Of a DNA stretch of 64,000 nt, positions 53,001 to 61,475 are shown in pieces. Numbering within the stretch: the first letter of the stretch is position 1; every line of letters starts with the position of its first letter. A model generated the notes under the pieces. It had not been told where the DNA came from and made no database searches. It saw only the letters and a list, made by a program, of their open reading frames with translations. A program made the translations under genes and the position numbers. The DNA is taken from the NCBI RefSeq assembly GCF_001512285.1, contig NZ_LNUV01000006.1, forward strand, positions 522,158 through 586,157, given 5' to 3'. This DNA comes from Arthrobacter sp. EpRS71 (GTDB taxonomy: Bacteria > Actinomycetota > Actinomycetes > Actinomycetales > Micrococcaceae).

Positions 53001-53112
53001 CTCAATAACAGCCCCCGCCATCCGCGGCTTCCAATCAGCTGCGAGCTACGCGCCGGGCGAGACAATAACCATCGAGCCGCAACGCGGCCTCCTTCTTGTG
53101 ATCGGAAACTGA
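50050..53112 (+). CDS. Glycoside hydrolase-like protein, DUF6067/GH123-like
   Basis: Protein of 1020 residues without signal peptide. The C-terminal half has a TIM-barrel-like part with the block GIDGIYLDDIAYDRHAM near 790 and EYFDYDTTDPDYWLVELSGI, resembling the catalytic region of GH123-like/DUF6067 proteins where acidic pairs act. The N-terminal half is beta-rich. ATG 50050 is preceded by AGGAG at 8 bases; the longer frame at 49957 would start inside the operator-like repeat. It is the first gene of an operon with DUF5107 and DUF1349 genes. A cytoplasmic amino-sugar or glycan hydrolase is likely; the exact substrate is not visible. Confidence 0.7.
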   Translation: MPLPSPVSPAVISRPAPSANSTPAKGHPEVECGVGTWDKLLYGNHRFVIDVQTDEARGRPTGTAHAHRVVLPWRRQDTEPATVDVIVVSGSTGTRVRNVIVEEVTRESGSLVFEAIDGPGTYFVYYLPYAMLGKPHYPQAKYLPHRPAADPAWAAVVGGSAWAHGAQAGLPTARVLRYEAASERDSFAPMNFTARAEELEHFRSLYAGEAFLVFPEDRLNPVSMHSELPAHWVIDGPSNSFHGTALAGEDYVVQLGLYAQKELEDVSVHVVSPAGGHCVNTDGVDRLGKPWHRALTVPAGTVRALFVVLPIPEQAAGSTHSATIAIRAAGESPRKIGVTLEVAAETDPAILAGGFGDPRFLRRLAWLDSEVAQDAELVKPYTAVSLDESNTTLGILGRSLRLAESGLPAQVTSTFTAAVTATDGPAVELLDVPVRLDIAGIDWHYSSIVFTVQGPARVQWRCHWTGTKDGKAALALDLDGVLDADGTVSYQLRLSPEQTLEVPDVGLHLGFRKAAVPFAMGLGVPGGRRPETVDWTWDVATKNQDALWLGGVNAGMQLSLRDERYERPLNTNFYQEKPLVEPGSWANRQEANVRGGVALRTTENTVTLHAFSGARSLTAGQPLDFNVRLLLTPFKAIEPGKHLSKRYFHEPADPESIAAAGATVVNVHHATAPAPFINDPLLTEGSLREYVAGCHRSGLKAKIYNTVRELTFHSPELLPLLQLGHEIFSDGPGAGHIWLQEHAGSGYVSAWFAPNVEDIAVVTTGESRWENFYVRSLQELATGEDGIDGIYLDDIAYDRHAMVRVRKVLERACAARGVDGPEIDLHSANQFTAHDGYASSANLYMEQLPYVDRLWLGEYFDYDTTDPDYWLVELSGIPFGLMGEMLEGGGNPWRGMVFGMTGRAPAVDNRPLWEFWAETGLERALMQGFWDPQAPVRTSHPEVLATTWLTEHGMVVALASWAEHTEEVTLIFDDAAATGAPKDASITAPAIRGFQSAASYAPGETITIEPQRGLLLVIGN

Positions 53113-53113
53113 C

Positions 53114-55051
53114 GTGGCAGACACAGCAACCTCCAACCTCACCGTCACCACCATCTCCTTGACCATGGCGGAGCTCGGCCCCCTCAACCCGCTGCCTGTA
53201 GTCGCGGCCGAGCTCGACCAGCCCTACACAGTGGGCGAAGGTGTCCCAGAGGAACTCCAGGCGTCGGCCCGGTACGGAGCGGTTCCCAACGTGTACCCGT
53301 ATCTGATGCAGGACGGGTACAGCCGCGAGGCAGCACCCCGGGAATTTCCCGCCGTCGTGCTGGAAAACAGCAAACTCAGGGTGACGGTCATCCCGTCCTT
53401 GGGTGGGCGCATCTGGGAACTGTTCGACAAAGCAACCGGCAAACAACTCCTCCACACCCACGATGCCCCGCAACTGGCCAACGTTGCGCTGCGCAAGGCG
53501 TGGTTCGCGGGCGGGCTGGAGTGGAACATCGGAACCCGCGGGCACTCACCCACCAGCTGCGACCCCCTGCACACGGCGATCGTGCACACGCCGGACGGCA
53601 AGCACATCCTGCGTATGTGGGAGTTCGAGAGGCTCCGCGAGGTGGTGTTCCAGGTGGACGTGTGGCTGCCCGAGGACTCGCCCGTGGTGTTTGCCGCGGT
53701 GCGGATCCGCAACCCCAACGACCACGACGTCCCCATGTACTGGTGGAGCAACGCGGCCATCCCTGAGACCGGGCAGACCCGCGTGATCGCCCCGGCAGAG
53801 GAGGCCTTTGGCAGCGACTACACAACGGACATCACCCGTGTCCGGCCCACCAGCCACGAAGGCTATGACGGCACCTGGCCGGTCAACAGCCCGCACGCGG
53901 CCGACTTCTTCTTCGACATCGACCCCTCCGAACGGCGTTGGGTTGTGGCAGCGGACGACGACGGCGACGGGCTGGCGATGTTGTCCACGGGACTCCTGCG
54001 GGGAAAGAAACTCTTCGTGTGGGGCCAGGGCCAGGGCGGTAAACGCTGGCAGGAATGGCTGAGTCCCGGAGCCGGCCGGTACGCCGAAATCCAGGCCGGC
54101 CTCGCGCAGACACAGTTTGAACACCTGGTGATGCCCGCTGGCGCAGAATGGGCGTGGGTTGAGGCGTACGGCAACGGGCACCTGGACCCGGACGCCTCGC
54201 ACGGGACTGACTGGGATGCTGCTGTAGCCCATGCCAGCGGGCGTTTGGAACAGCTGTTGCCGCACGAGGAACTCGAGTCCATGCTGCCTGGAGCCATCCG
54301 CGATGCTGATATCCCGCCGTCGCAAATTCTCCTCCAAGGCAGCGGCTGGGGCGTTCTTGAGCGTGCCTGGCGGCAGAAAAACGGGAAGGCCTGGGTGGAG
54401 GAGAGCGGAACCCCGTTTGGGGACGGGAGCGTCACCGCGGAACAGGAACCATGGCTCGCGCTGCTGCAGGGAAACGAGTTCGACGGCGCGTCCAGCTTCG
54501 TAGCGGGGGTGGACTGGGAGGACGTGTTGGCAGGACAGAAGAGCCCGGAGGCGCACTTCCATCTGGCCACGATGAAGCACGCCCGGCAGGACCTGGAGGG
54601 CGCGAAGTCCGGATATCAGCACGTGCTGGCCGCACAGGATGCCACGCCTGGCATCAAGGCCCTGGCCCATCGCGGCTTGGGCCTTGCCTTGCTAGCGGCC
54701 GGGCAGGACGCTGATGGGCTGGCGGAGCTCCGCAAGGCAGTGGAGGCTGACCCGGCCAACGCAGCCTTGCTCATGGAGGCCATCACGCTCAGCATCCGGC
54801 ACGGGGACCCGGCCATGGCGCTGGAACTGAACGGCACGGCACCCAAGGCGGGGACCGGCGTCGGACGCTTGACGTTCCTCAGGGCGCTGGCGCTCGCAAG
54901 GACCGGGAACCCCGCTGCAGCGGCAGCGATCCTGCGCGAGGGCGTGGAAATCCCCGACCTCCGCGAGGGCGAGGACGCCATATCTGCGCTGTGGCAGGAA
55001 GTGTGCCCGGGAGAGCCGGTGCCAATGGAGTATCAGTTCGGGATGCATTAG
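53114..55051 (+). CDS. DUF5107 protein with C-terminal TPR repeats
   Basis: Protein of 645 residues. N-terminal part (about 1-330) has galactose-mutarotase-like beta-sandwich wording (LENSKLRVTVIPSLGGRIWEL, WNIGTRGHSPTSCDPL), the DUF5107 fold, with LEWNIGTRGHS conserved. From about 465 there are helical TPR-like repeats (SPEAHFHLATMKHARQDLEG, KALAHRGLGLALLAAGQDAD, KAVEADPANAALLM). It starts at GTG 53114, one base after the previous stop, with only a weak ribosome binding site, so translation is likely coupled. Probably acts on carbohydrate with the upstream GH-like protein. Confidence 0.83.
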   Translation: MADTATSNLTVTTISLTMAELGPLNPLPVVAAELDQPYTVGEGVPEELQASARYGAVPNVYPYLMQDGYSREAAPREFPAVVLENSKLRVTVIPSLGGRIWELFDKATGKQLLHTHDAPQLANVALRKAWFAGGLEWNIGTRGHSPTSCDPLHTAIVHTPDGKHILRMWEFERLREVVFQVDVWLPEDSPVVFAAVRIRNPNDHDVPMYWWSNAAIPETGQTRVIAPAEEAFGSDYTTDITRVRPTSHEGYDGTWPVNSPHAADFFFDIDPSERRWVVAADDDGDGLAMLSTGLLRGKKLFVWGQGQGGKRWQEWLSPGAGRYAEIQAGLAQTQFEHLVMPAGAEWAWVEAYGNGHLDPDASHGTDWDAAVAHASGRLEQLLPHEELESMLPGAIRDADIPPSQILLQGSGWGVLERAWRQKNGKAWVEESGTPFGDGSVTAEQEPWLALLQGNEFDGASSFVAGVDWEDVLAGQKSPEAHFHLATMKHARQDLEGAKSGYQHVLAAQDATPGIKALAHRGLGLALLAAGQDADGLAELRKAVEADPANAALLMEAITLSIRHGDPAMALELNGTAPKAGTGVGRLTFLRALALARTGNPAAAAAILREGVEIPDLREGEDAISALWQEVCPGEPVPMEYQFGMH

Positions 55052-55166
55052 GCCCTTCGGGGGACTGTTCGGAGGATGAGAAGCCCCGGTGTGGCCTCCC
55101 GCACATCCGGGGTAATCTCTGAAAGCGTGTTCTTGAAGCACCAAGCCGTAACGAATGGAGCACGGA

Positions 55167-55769
55167 ATGACCCCCGAAATACCGGGCCTGCAACCTCTGG
55201 AATGGACCTCATCGCCCAGTCACGCGAGCTATGACGAAGCCGAGGGAACACTGACGCTTACGGCCGCACCCGGCGTGGATTGGACCAACGACTCCCTTGG
55301 AGGAGAGGCACAGCACGGCGCCACGGCGCTGGGCTTCAGGGCTCCAGCGGCGTTCTCGCTCTCGGCTCGGGTTCTGGTGGCCTCCCCCAGGACCACATTC
55401 GACGCCGGTGTGCTGACTTTGTGGGCGGACAGCGAGCACTGGGCCAAGCTCTGCTTTGAGTACTCTCCGCAAGGGGAAGCGATGGTGGTCAGCGTGGTGA
55501 CCAACAACTATTCCGACGATTCCAACGGGCCTGTGGTGACTGCGCCGTGGGTCTACCTGCGCGTCAGCCGGGTGGGACCCGCCTGGGCGTTCCACTCGTC
55601 AACCGATGGGCAGGACTGGTCCTTTGTCCGCCTGTTCAGGCTGGATACGGAGAAGCCTGTCCACGTCGGGTTCATGTCGCAGGCACCCATGGGGGATAGT
55701 TGCGAGGCACGGTTCGACGCCATCGAATTCTCGGAGACATCACCGGAGAACCTGCGCGACGGCAGTTAG
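55167..55769 (+). CDS. DUF1349 concanavalin-like protein
   Basis: Small protein of 200 residues with the DUF1349 lectin-like beta-jelly-roll plan: LTAAPGVDWTNDSLGG, DAGVLTLWADSEHWAKLCFE and VSRVGPAWAFHSSTDGQDWSF. Family members bind or process glycans. ATG 55167 has GGAG 6 bases upstream; GTG 55155 is a less likely alternative. It lies 115 bases after the DUF5107 gene on the same strand, probably in the same operon although a separate promoter is possible. Confidence 0.8.
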   Translation: MTPEIPGLQPLEWTSSPSHASYDEAEGTLTLTAAPGVDWTNDSLGGEAQHGATALGFRAPAAFSLSARVLVASPRTTFDAGVLTLWADSEHWAKLCFEYSPQGEAMVVSVVTNNYSDDSNGPVVTAPWVYLRVSRVGPAWAFHSSTDGQDWSFVRLFRLDTEKPVHVGFMSQAPMGDSCEARFDAIEFSETSPENLRDGS

Positions 55770-55855
55770 AGCGGGCCACATGCCAGCAGCTCGGGGCGAT
55801 ACTGAGGGCCTGTGGATATCCAGATGCTTGGATAAACCAAACAAGGTAGGTTGGC

Positions 55856-58090
55856 ATGGTGATTTCCTCCGTAAAAACTGCCACTGACCGCGCCCCCGGA
55901 GTCTCCAAGGAGATCGAGGACGCGGCGTGGTATGTGCTGGGTCCGGCGCTTCACGGAAGACCCTCGGCGCTGGACGGCAGGACGTTGACGTGGACCGCAG
56001 ATGCGGCGGGAGAGCTACTGGAAAGGCTCGAACGCGGGGTGGAGGACTCCAAAGCCCCCATGATGACCAACTTGCGGCAGAACCTCGAAGGCGCGTCCCG
56101 TGAGTCTAAGCTGCTGGCCGTGGAACTGCTGTTCCTGCAGTCATTGCCGCTCGCGCATGAGGTCAAGTCACTCAGGGTCAAGCGCGCCCGCGTCGCCGAA
56201 GCGGCGTCATGGGTTGAGCCGCCCATCGAGCTGCCGGAAGAGCTATACCAAGGCATGACGGACCACGGTGTCATCCGTGACCGCACCGCCGAGTTCAACT
56301 GGACCATTTGGGATCACCTGAAGTGGCTGTGCCGTTTCGTGGCCCACGTGGACAGCCAAAGCACAGCCACCATCAACCAGGCGCTCGCGGATCCGCTGAA
56401 GTTCCATGAACTCGCCGTCGCCACCCCCGAGGATCAGCCTGCCTTGCGCCGCAGCATCGAGTACTTGGTGTGGCCGAGCTACTTCGAGCCCGTGGTGGCA
56501 GATGTTGAACGCCAGGAGATCCGGGACGCCTTTGCTTCTCTCGTGGGCGGTGCCAAAGGTGATACGGACGAGGACATCACCGCGGACATCCACCGGATCC
56601 GCCTGCACCTGGACGAGCAAGCGGGACAACGCATCGACTGGTATGCCCGCCAACTGGTAAGCCAGTGGCGCAAGGTGGGAGATCCGGGCCGCCGGTCCTG
56701 GCTCCTGCGGACCCATCATGACAATGCGGACCTCCTCGCCGCCTGGGTGGCCGAAGAGAAGGCCACCTTGGACGTGGAACACCTGCGCTCCCTCACCGCA
56801 GGCGTCACGGCAGGCGTGGTTCAGCATGCAGTTGATGAAGATTACAAGCACCTTGGCTACGTGGAGCGCGAAGACACCAAAACGGCTGTTTTCGCCTTCC
56901 TGACAGTCATGAAGCCGGGCGATCTCACGCTGTACCAGCATGCCGGCCGTGTCAGGGTTGGTGTGGTCCTTGGCGAACCCGAACACCATGAAGACAACAG
57001 GCGGATCCGTCGCAAGGTCCGCTGGTTCGATGACAGCTACGCCATCCCGGAACTTCCCCGCCATGCCCAGCGGCAGCTGTCCACCCCTGGCATCCTCGTG
57101 GACGTCACCAGGGTCATTCAGGCATTGCAGGAACTGCTCCCTGTAGAAGCCGAAACCGATGGCGAGGACGAGGCTCCGCCCACCACCGTCGTCGAGGTTG
57201 TCCAGCAGGGTTTCCGGCCCCTGACGGAAGAGTTCGCGGCGTCCCTGCACATGGATCTTGAACCGCTCAAGGAAATCTCCGAACTGCTCGAGGAGAACCG
57301 TCAACTGGTTCTTTACGGTCCGCCGGGAACCGGCAAGACCTACCTGGCCAAGCATCTTGCCGCCGAGCTGGCCGGTGACCACACTGACGAGCGGGTGAAG
57401 CTGGTGCAGTTCCACCCGTCCTATGCCTACGAGGACTTCTTTGAGGGCTACCGGCCGGACAAGACTGATGACGGCCAGGTGTCCTTCAAACTCGTGGCTG
57501 GACCGCTGCGGCGGCTCGCGGAGGAAGCAGCCAAGCCGGAAAATGCGCACAAGCCGTACTTCCTGATCATCGATGAAATGAACCGCGCCAATCTGGCCAA
57601 GGTTTTCGGCGAGCTCTACTTCCTCCTGGAGTACCGGGATGACCGCATCTACCTCCAGTACAGCCCCAACGAACCCTTCAGCTTGCCGGACAACCTCTAC
57701 ATCATCGGCACCATGAACACTGCGGACCGCTCCATTGCCATGATGGACGCAGCCATCCGCCGTCGTTTCGCCTTCATCGAGCTGCACCCCAAAGAGGAGC
57801 CAATCCGCGGCACGCTGCGCCGCTTCCTCGAAGCCCGGGGGCTGGACACCCTCAACGCAGATCTCCTGGACGCGCTCAACGACGCCATTGACGACTGGGA
57901 CCGGGACCTGATGATCGGGCCGTCCTACTTCATGAAGAACGCAGCCCAGAACCCCACTGGATTGCGCCGCATCTGGAAGTACGAGCTCATGCCGTTGCTG
58001 GAGGAGCACTACCACGGGCAGCTGAACCGGGCGCAGTTGGAGGAACGCTTCGGCCTGGAACAGTTGCTGGGACGACTTGCAGCCCGCTAA
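55856..58090 (+). CDS. McrB-type AAA+ ATPase of a modification-dependent restriction system
   Basis: Protein of 744 residues. Residues about 485-720 are an McrB AAA+ module: Walker A LYGPPGTGKTYLAKHL near 490, Walker B FLIIDEMNRANLAK near 568, and MNTADRSIAMMDAAIRRRFA near 618, the McrB-subfamily motif that accepts GTP. The N-terminal 480 residues differ from the short methyl-cytosine-binding domain of E. coli McrB and I do not recognise them; they probably decide which DNA is recognised. The downstream mcrC-type gene overlaps by 14 bases, so the pair forms one Type IV restriction unit. Start ATG 55856 has AAGG upstream. Confidence 0.86.
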   Translation: MVISSVKTATDRAPGVSKEIEDAAWYVLGPALHGRPSALDGRTLTWTADAAGELLERLERGVEDSKAPMMTNLRQNLEGASRESKLLAVELLFLQSLPLAHEVKSLRVKRARVAEAASWVEPPIELPEELYQGMTDHGVIRDRTAEFNWTIWDHLKWLCRFVAHVDSQSTATINQALADPLKFHELAVATPEDQPALRRSIEYLVWPSYFEPVVADVERQEIRDAFASLVGGAKGDTDEDITADIHRIRLHLDEQAGQRIDWYARQLVSQWRKVGDPGRRSWLLRTHHDNADLLAAWVAEEKATLDVEHLRSLTAGVTAGVVQHAVDEDYKHLGYVEREDTKTAVFAFLTVMKPGDLTLYQHAGRVRVGVVLGEPEHHEDNRRIRRKVRWFDDSYAIPELPRHAQRQLSTPGILVDVTRVIQALQELLPVEAETDGEDEAPPTTVVEVVQQGFRPLTEEFAASLHMDLEPLKEISELLEENRQLVLYGPPGTGKTYLAKHLAAELAGDHTDERVKLVQFHPSYAYEDFFEGYRPDKTDDGQVSFKLVAGPLRRLAEEAAKPENAHKPYFLIIDEMNRANLAKVFGELYFLLEYRDDRIYLQYSPNEPFSLPDNLYIIGTMNTADRSIAMMDAAIRRRFAFIELHPKEEPIRGTLRRFLEARGLDTLNADLLDALNDAIDDWDRDLMIGPSYFMKNAAQNPTGLRRIWKYELMPLLEEHYHGQLNRAQLEERFGLEQLLGRLAAR

Positions 58091-59423
58091 AGCCATCCCG
58101 CCCAGGCCGGGCAGGGCGCCCGCCAGCGCCCGCACGGCACCGGTGAACGCGGCACCGGCGAACAGGGGGCCGGTGAACACGGGACCGGCGAACACGGGAC
58201 CGCGGCACCTTGTCATGGACGAACTCTCCCGCGGGGTGGTGGAGAAACTTGATCCACCCTCGGCCGCGTTCATTAACACCAGCGGCCTTGCCAAGGCCTC
58301 ACCCATGGGGATGGGCCTCTACCGTATTGAACCCGTGGGCAAGGTGGGCTCAGTGCGGACCAGTACTGTGCAGCTCGAAGTCCGGCCCAAGGACCGCCTG
58401 GGTCTCAGCCGGCTCCTTTTCCTGCTCAGCTACGCCGGAGAGCAGGGTTTCCGTGATCACTCGGTGGAGGCCGTGGAGCACCCGGATCTGTGGAGCGCAC
58501 TGGCCGAATCCCTCGCTCAGTTGGCAGATAAGGCACTGAGCCGTGGCGTCCTGCAGGGCTACCTCACTGTTGAGGAATCCCTGCGAACCGTCAAGGGGCG
58601 CATTCGGATCTCGGACCAGATTTCCCGACGCCCGGGGATGATGGTTCCGCTGGAAGTCTCCTACGACGAATTCACGGAGGACATCGCAGAGAACCGCATC
58701 CTCCGTGCGGCCCTGGAACGTATGGGCCAGGTACCCGGCGTCCGGCCGGATGTCCTGAGCCGCTTGCGGCAGCTCAAGGGAAAGCTCGACGCCGTCACCC
58801 GGCTCCAGTCCGGAGCGCCCCTGCCGCCGTGGCGGGCCAGCAGGATGAACCTCAGGTACCACCCCGTGCTGCGCCTGGCCGAGGTGATCCTCCGCAACGC
58901 TTCCGCCGAGGCCGGCGAGGGTAAGCAGCAAACGGCGTCCTTCGTGGTGGACATGGGCCGGGTGTTCGAGGAATTCGTGGGGACCGCGCTGCGCAGCGCC
59001 ATGAGTGCCCACCCGGGAGAGATGCGCCTCCAATATGGCGCGCTCCTCAATGAGGCCGTCCGGGACTCGGACCGCCTCACCGTTCGTCCGGATGCCGTGC
59101 ATTTTCTGGGCGGGCGTCCCGTGGTGGTCTACGACTCCAAATACCAGGCAGCCTCAGACGCCGGCGCGTCCCTGAGCGCGGACCACTACCAGTTGCTGGC
59201 GTACTGCACCGCCCTCCGGGTACCCACCGCTTGGCTCGTCTACGCGGGTCCGGGGGAAGTAAAGCTGCGCCGGATTCTCAACACGGACATCGACATTGTG
59301 GAGTACCCGCTGGATCTGTCCCTGCCGCCGTCGGAAATCCTGGCCGCAGTGGCTGACTTGGCCGAACAGTCCTGGGGCGAAGTAGTACGCCAGGCTGTGG
59401 CGGGTCGCCCGACGTCGGACTAG
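58077..59423 (+). CDS. McrC-type restriction nuclease subunit
   Basis: Protein of 448 residues. The C-terminal PD-(D/E)XK nuclease site is PDAVHFLGG then VYDSKYQ near residues 336-354. The rest has McrC wording (LSRLLFLLSYAGEQ, KGRIRISDQISRRPG, ENRILRAAL). The N-terminus encodes about four pentapeptide repeats [AG]P[VA]N[ATR] from a 15-base DNA repeat (58136-58202). Start TTG 58077 overlaps mcrB; if translation instead starts at ATG 58215 (MDELSRG), the repeat lies outside the protein. With McrB it would cut DNA bearing modified bases or other marks. Confidence 0.83.
   Translation: MQPAKAIPPRPGRAPASARTAPVNAAPANRGPVNTGPANTGPRHLVMDELSRGVVEKLDPPSAAFINTSGLAKASPMGMGLYRIEPVGKVGSVRTSTVQLEVRPKDRLGLSRLLFLLSYAGEQGFRDHSVEAVEHPDLWSALAESLAQLADKALSRGVLQGYLTVEESLRTVKGRIRISDQISRRPGMMVPLEVSYDEFTEDIAENRILRAALERMGQVPGVRPDVLSRLRQLKGKLDAVTRLQSGAPLPPWRASRMNLRYHPVLRLAEVILRNASAEAGEGKQQTASFVVDMGRVFEEFVGTALRSAMSAHPGEMRLQYGALLNEAVRDSDRLTVRPDAVHFLGGRPVVVYDSKYQAASDAGASLSADHYQLLAYCTALRVPTAWLVYAGPGEVKLRRILNTDIDIVEYPLDLSLPPSEILAAVADLAEQSWGEVVRQAVAGRPTSD
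58136..58202 (+). repeat. 15-base tandem repeat at the mcrB-mcrC junction
   Basis: Four full 15-base units (GG[CG][AG]CCGG[CT]GAACNN-type, GGCACCGGTGAACGC as first) at 58136, 58151, 58166 and 58181, plus a partial fifth. In the mcrC frame it encodes a repeated pentapeptide; copy-number change would not shift frame. Confidence 0.88.
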
Positions 59424-59456
59424 CCTGATACGTAAGTCGTCACTGGAGGAGGCACT

Positions 59457-59702
59457 ATGGGCCGCAAGAAATCATGGCGCGATATGACCAAAGGCCAACG
59501 GATCATGCTGTTGGTCGGCGGCGCCATCAACCTGGCGTTGTTGGGCGCTGCGCAGCGAAGCATCGGCAAGACTCCTGACGATCACATCAGGGGCAAGAAG
59601 GCGATCTGGCGTGCTGTTTCCTTCATCAACTTCTTCGGGCCGGTGAGCTACTTCCTGTTCGGCCGCCGTCGGGACGCTGAACAGGGCGCCATTAAACGCT
59701 GA
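59457..59702 (+). CDS. Small membrane protein, PLDc_N-like
   Basis: Protein of 81 residues with two hydrophobic segments: GQRIMLLVGGAINLALLGAA and KAIWRAVSFINFFGPVSYFL, ending FGRRRDAEQ. The phrase FGPVSYFLFGRR is typical of PLDc_N (phospholipase D nuclease N-terminal-like) small membrane proteins of unknown function. ATG 59457 is preceded by GGAGGAG. It lies 33 bases after mcrC and stops 3 bases before a convergent kinase gene. Confidence 0.8.
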   Translation: MGRKKSWRDMTKGQRIMLLVGGAINLALLGAAQRSIGKTPDDHIRGKKAIWRAVSFINFFGPVSYFLFGRRRDAEQGAIKR

Positions 59703-59705
59703 CGT

Positions 59706-61376
59706 TCACGAGGGCATCTTCACCGTAAACGTGGTGCCCCGGCCTGGTTCGCTTTCCAACGTGATGGTTCCGCCATGCGCTTCAACAATGGCCTTGCTGA
59801 TGGGCAGCCCCAGCCCGACGCCGGGGATGGCGCTTTTACGTACGCCGCCGGCGCGGAAGAACTTGGTGAAAGCTTCGGCCTGTTCCTCCTCGTTCATGCC
59901 CATACCGGTATCGGTGACACGGCAGAAAATGAAGTCCTCGTCCTCCCAGGCAGCCACTTCCACGTCCCCGCCGTCGGGGGAGTACTTGATCGCGTTGGAC
60001 ACCAGGTTGTCCAGCACCTGCGCAATCCGTGATGAGTCGAGCCGCGCTTCCAAGGAGTCGGGAAGATCCACGGAGAGCCGGATGCCGGCCTTGGCCGCGC
60101 GAGGCTCTGCAGAGTTCACACTGCTCCGAACCAGATCTGTTACGTCCACGGTATGCGGCTGGATGACAATCTGCCCTGACCGCACGGCCAGCAGGTCAGA
60201 GACGAGGGTCAACAGCCTCTCGGCGTTGCGCCTGACGATATCCAGTTGTTGTCGCGCCTTGGCGTCGAGAGCGTTCGGTTCATCCAGGATCAGCTCGACG
60301 TAGCCGAGGATGGACGTCAGCGGGGTACGGAATTCGTGGGAGACGTTGGCAACGAAGTCGTCTTTTGCAGCCAACGCGTTCACCAAGTCAGTAACATCAC
60401 TGAAGACCACCACCGCGCCCGCAAACTTCCCGGCTTCGGCCACCATGGGGCGTGCGCTGGCGGTGAAGGCGCGTTGGTCACTTCCTGTGCCCAACCACAC
60501 CAGTTGGTCGGTGAACCTTTCGCCCAGGACTGCACGACGCACCGGCCTGCGGTCCGCAACCAGTGGGGTGGTCCTGTCGACGTCGAAGATCAGCAACTGG
60601 GATTCGTTGGGGTCCGGGTTGTCCGGGGGAGTTGCCAGGGCATGGGTTTGGCGTTGGCGGCGGTTCATGAGGATGTCATGGCCATCGCCATCAACGGCCA
60701 CCACGCCCAAGGGAAGGGCTTCCATGACGGCGTTGAGGAGCCGTTCCTGCTTGGTGCTGAGGCTCAGCGCTTCCTTGAGTGCCTCGTCCTTCTGCTCCAA
60801 GGCGCGCTGCTGGCGCACCATGCTCAACGTCAGGACGCTGACGGACACGCCGATCCCCAGCATGAGGATGGGGAAAAGGAGGGGCTTGGTGAAGTCTTGT
60901 TCGCTGAGTGTTCCCCTCACGAACAAGGGCACCCAGACGATCCCCAACGGTCCCAGGAAGGACATGGCAATGGCCAGCTTCGGGTATAGCCCCGAGGCGC
61001 ACAGCCAGATAACCGGCAGCACCACCAGGACGCTGAGGCCCGTGATGGACTCCACCGCGCCTTCACGGGCGAAGCCGATGGAGACCATGTCCAGCACGGG
61101 GATGATGAGGAAGGAGACGAACGGGAGCCTGTGCCACGGCACAATGATGCACGCTGCCAGGAGGAACGCCTGGCTCAGCAGGAAAATGAGGAACAGCGGA
61201 TTCTGAAGTGTGGCGGGAAAATAGAGCCAAACCAGGACGGCCGAAATACAGACACACACGGATAACGGCAATTGGCTGAGGACAACACGCATACGCAGGG
61301 TATGTTCGTGGAAAGAGCGCCTAAAAACCAACAATTGCTTCTTTTCACCTATGTCCCACGCTGAGGGCTGGGTCAT
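59706..61376 (-). CDS. Sensor histidine kinase with PAS domain
   Basis: Membrane histidine kinase of 556 residues. About five to six membrane segments cover residues 30-185, then a linker coiled coil, a PAS-like domain (NAVMEALPLGVVAVDGDGHDI, about 210-330), the phospho-acceptor H box FVANVSHEFRTPLTSILGYV near 342, and the ATPase domain with N box NLVSNAIKYSP, G1 DTGMGM and G2 GVGLGLPISKAIVEAHGG. It is divergent from a response-regulator gene with 99 bases between starts; the two are presumably partners. No extracellular sensor domain is evident, so the ligand may be in the membrane or cytoplasm. Confidence 0.92.
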   Translation of the reverse strand: MTQPSAWDIGEKKQLLVFRRSFHEHTLRMRVVLSQLPLSVCVCISAVLVWLYFPATLQNPLFLIFLLSQAFLLAACIIVPWHRLPFVSFLIIPVLDMVSIGFAREGAVESITGLSVLVVLPVIWLCASGLYPKLAIAMSFLGPLGIVWVPLFVRGTLSEQDFTKPLLFPILMLGIGVSVSVLTLSMVRQQRALEQKDEALKEALSLSTKQERLLNAVMEALPLGVVAVDGDGHDILMNRRQRQTHALATPPDNPDPNESQLLIFDVDRTTPLVADRRPVRRAVLGERFTDQLVWLGTGSDQRAFTASARPMVAEAGKFAGAVVVFSDVTDLVNALAAKDDFVANVSHEFRTPLTSILGYVELILDEPNALDAKARQQLDIVRRNAERLLTLVSDLLAVRSGQIVIQPHTVDVTDLVRSSVNSAEPRAAKAGIRLSVDLPDSLEARLDSSRIAQVLDNLVSNAIKYSPDGGDVEVAAWEDEDFIFCRVTDTGMGMNEEEQAEAFTKFFRAGGVRKSAIPGVGLGLPISKAIVEAHGGTITLESEPGRGTTFTVKMPS

Positions 61377-61437
61377 GGCACATCCACCAAAGATGCGGAA
61401 GAAAGTCGGTTCATGAGATCAGCCTAACCATAATGGA

Positions 61438-61443
61438 TATACT
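61438..61443 (+). promoter_or_regulatory. -10 element of the response-regulator gene
   Basis: TATACT 32 bases before ATG 61476 in the divergent gap; predicted leader of about 25 bases carries GAGGGG. No clear -35. Confidence 0.4.
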
Positions 61444-61475
61444 TCTGAGGTTATCGAAGGGGCTGAGGGGCAGCG

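Noticed and set aside
50050..53112. Secreted enzyme for the DUF6067 protein
   Set aside because: No signal peptide or membrane segment is visible at the N-terminus.
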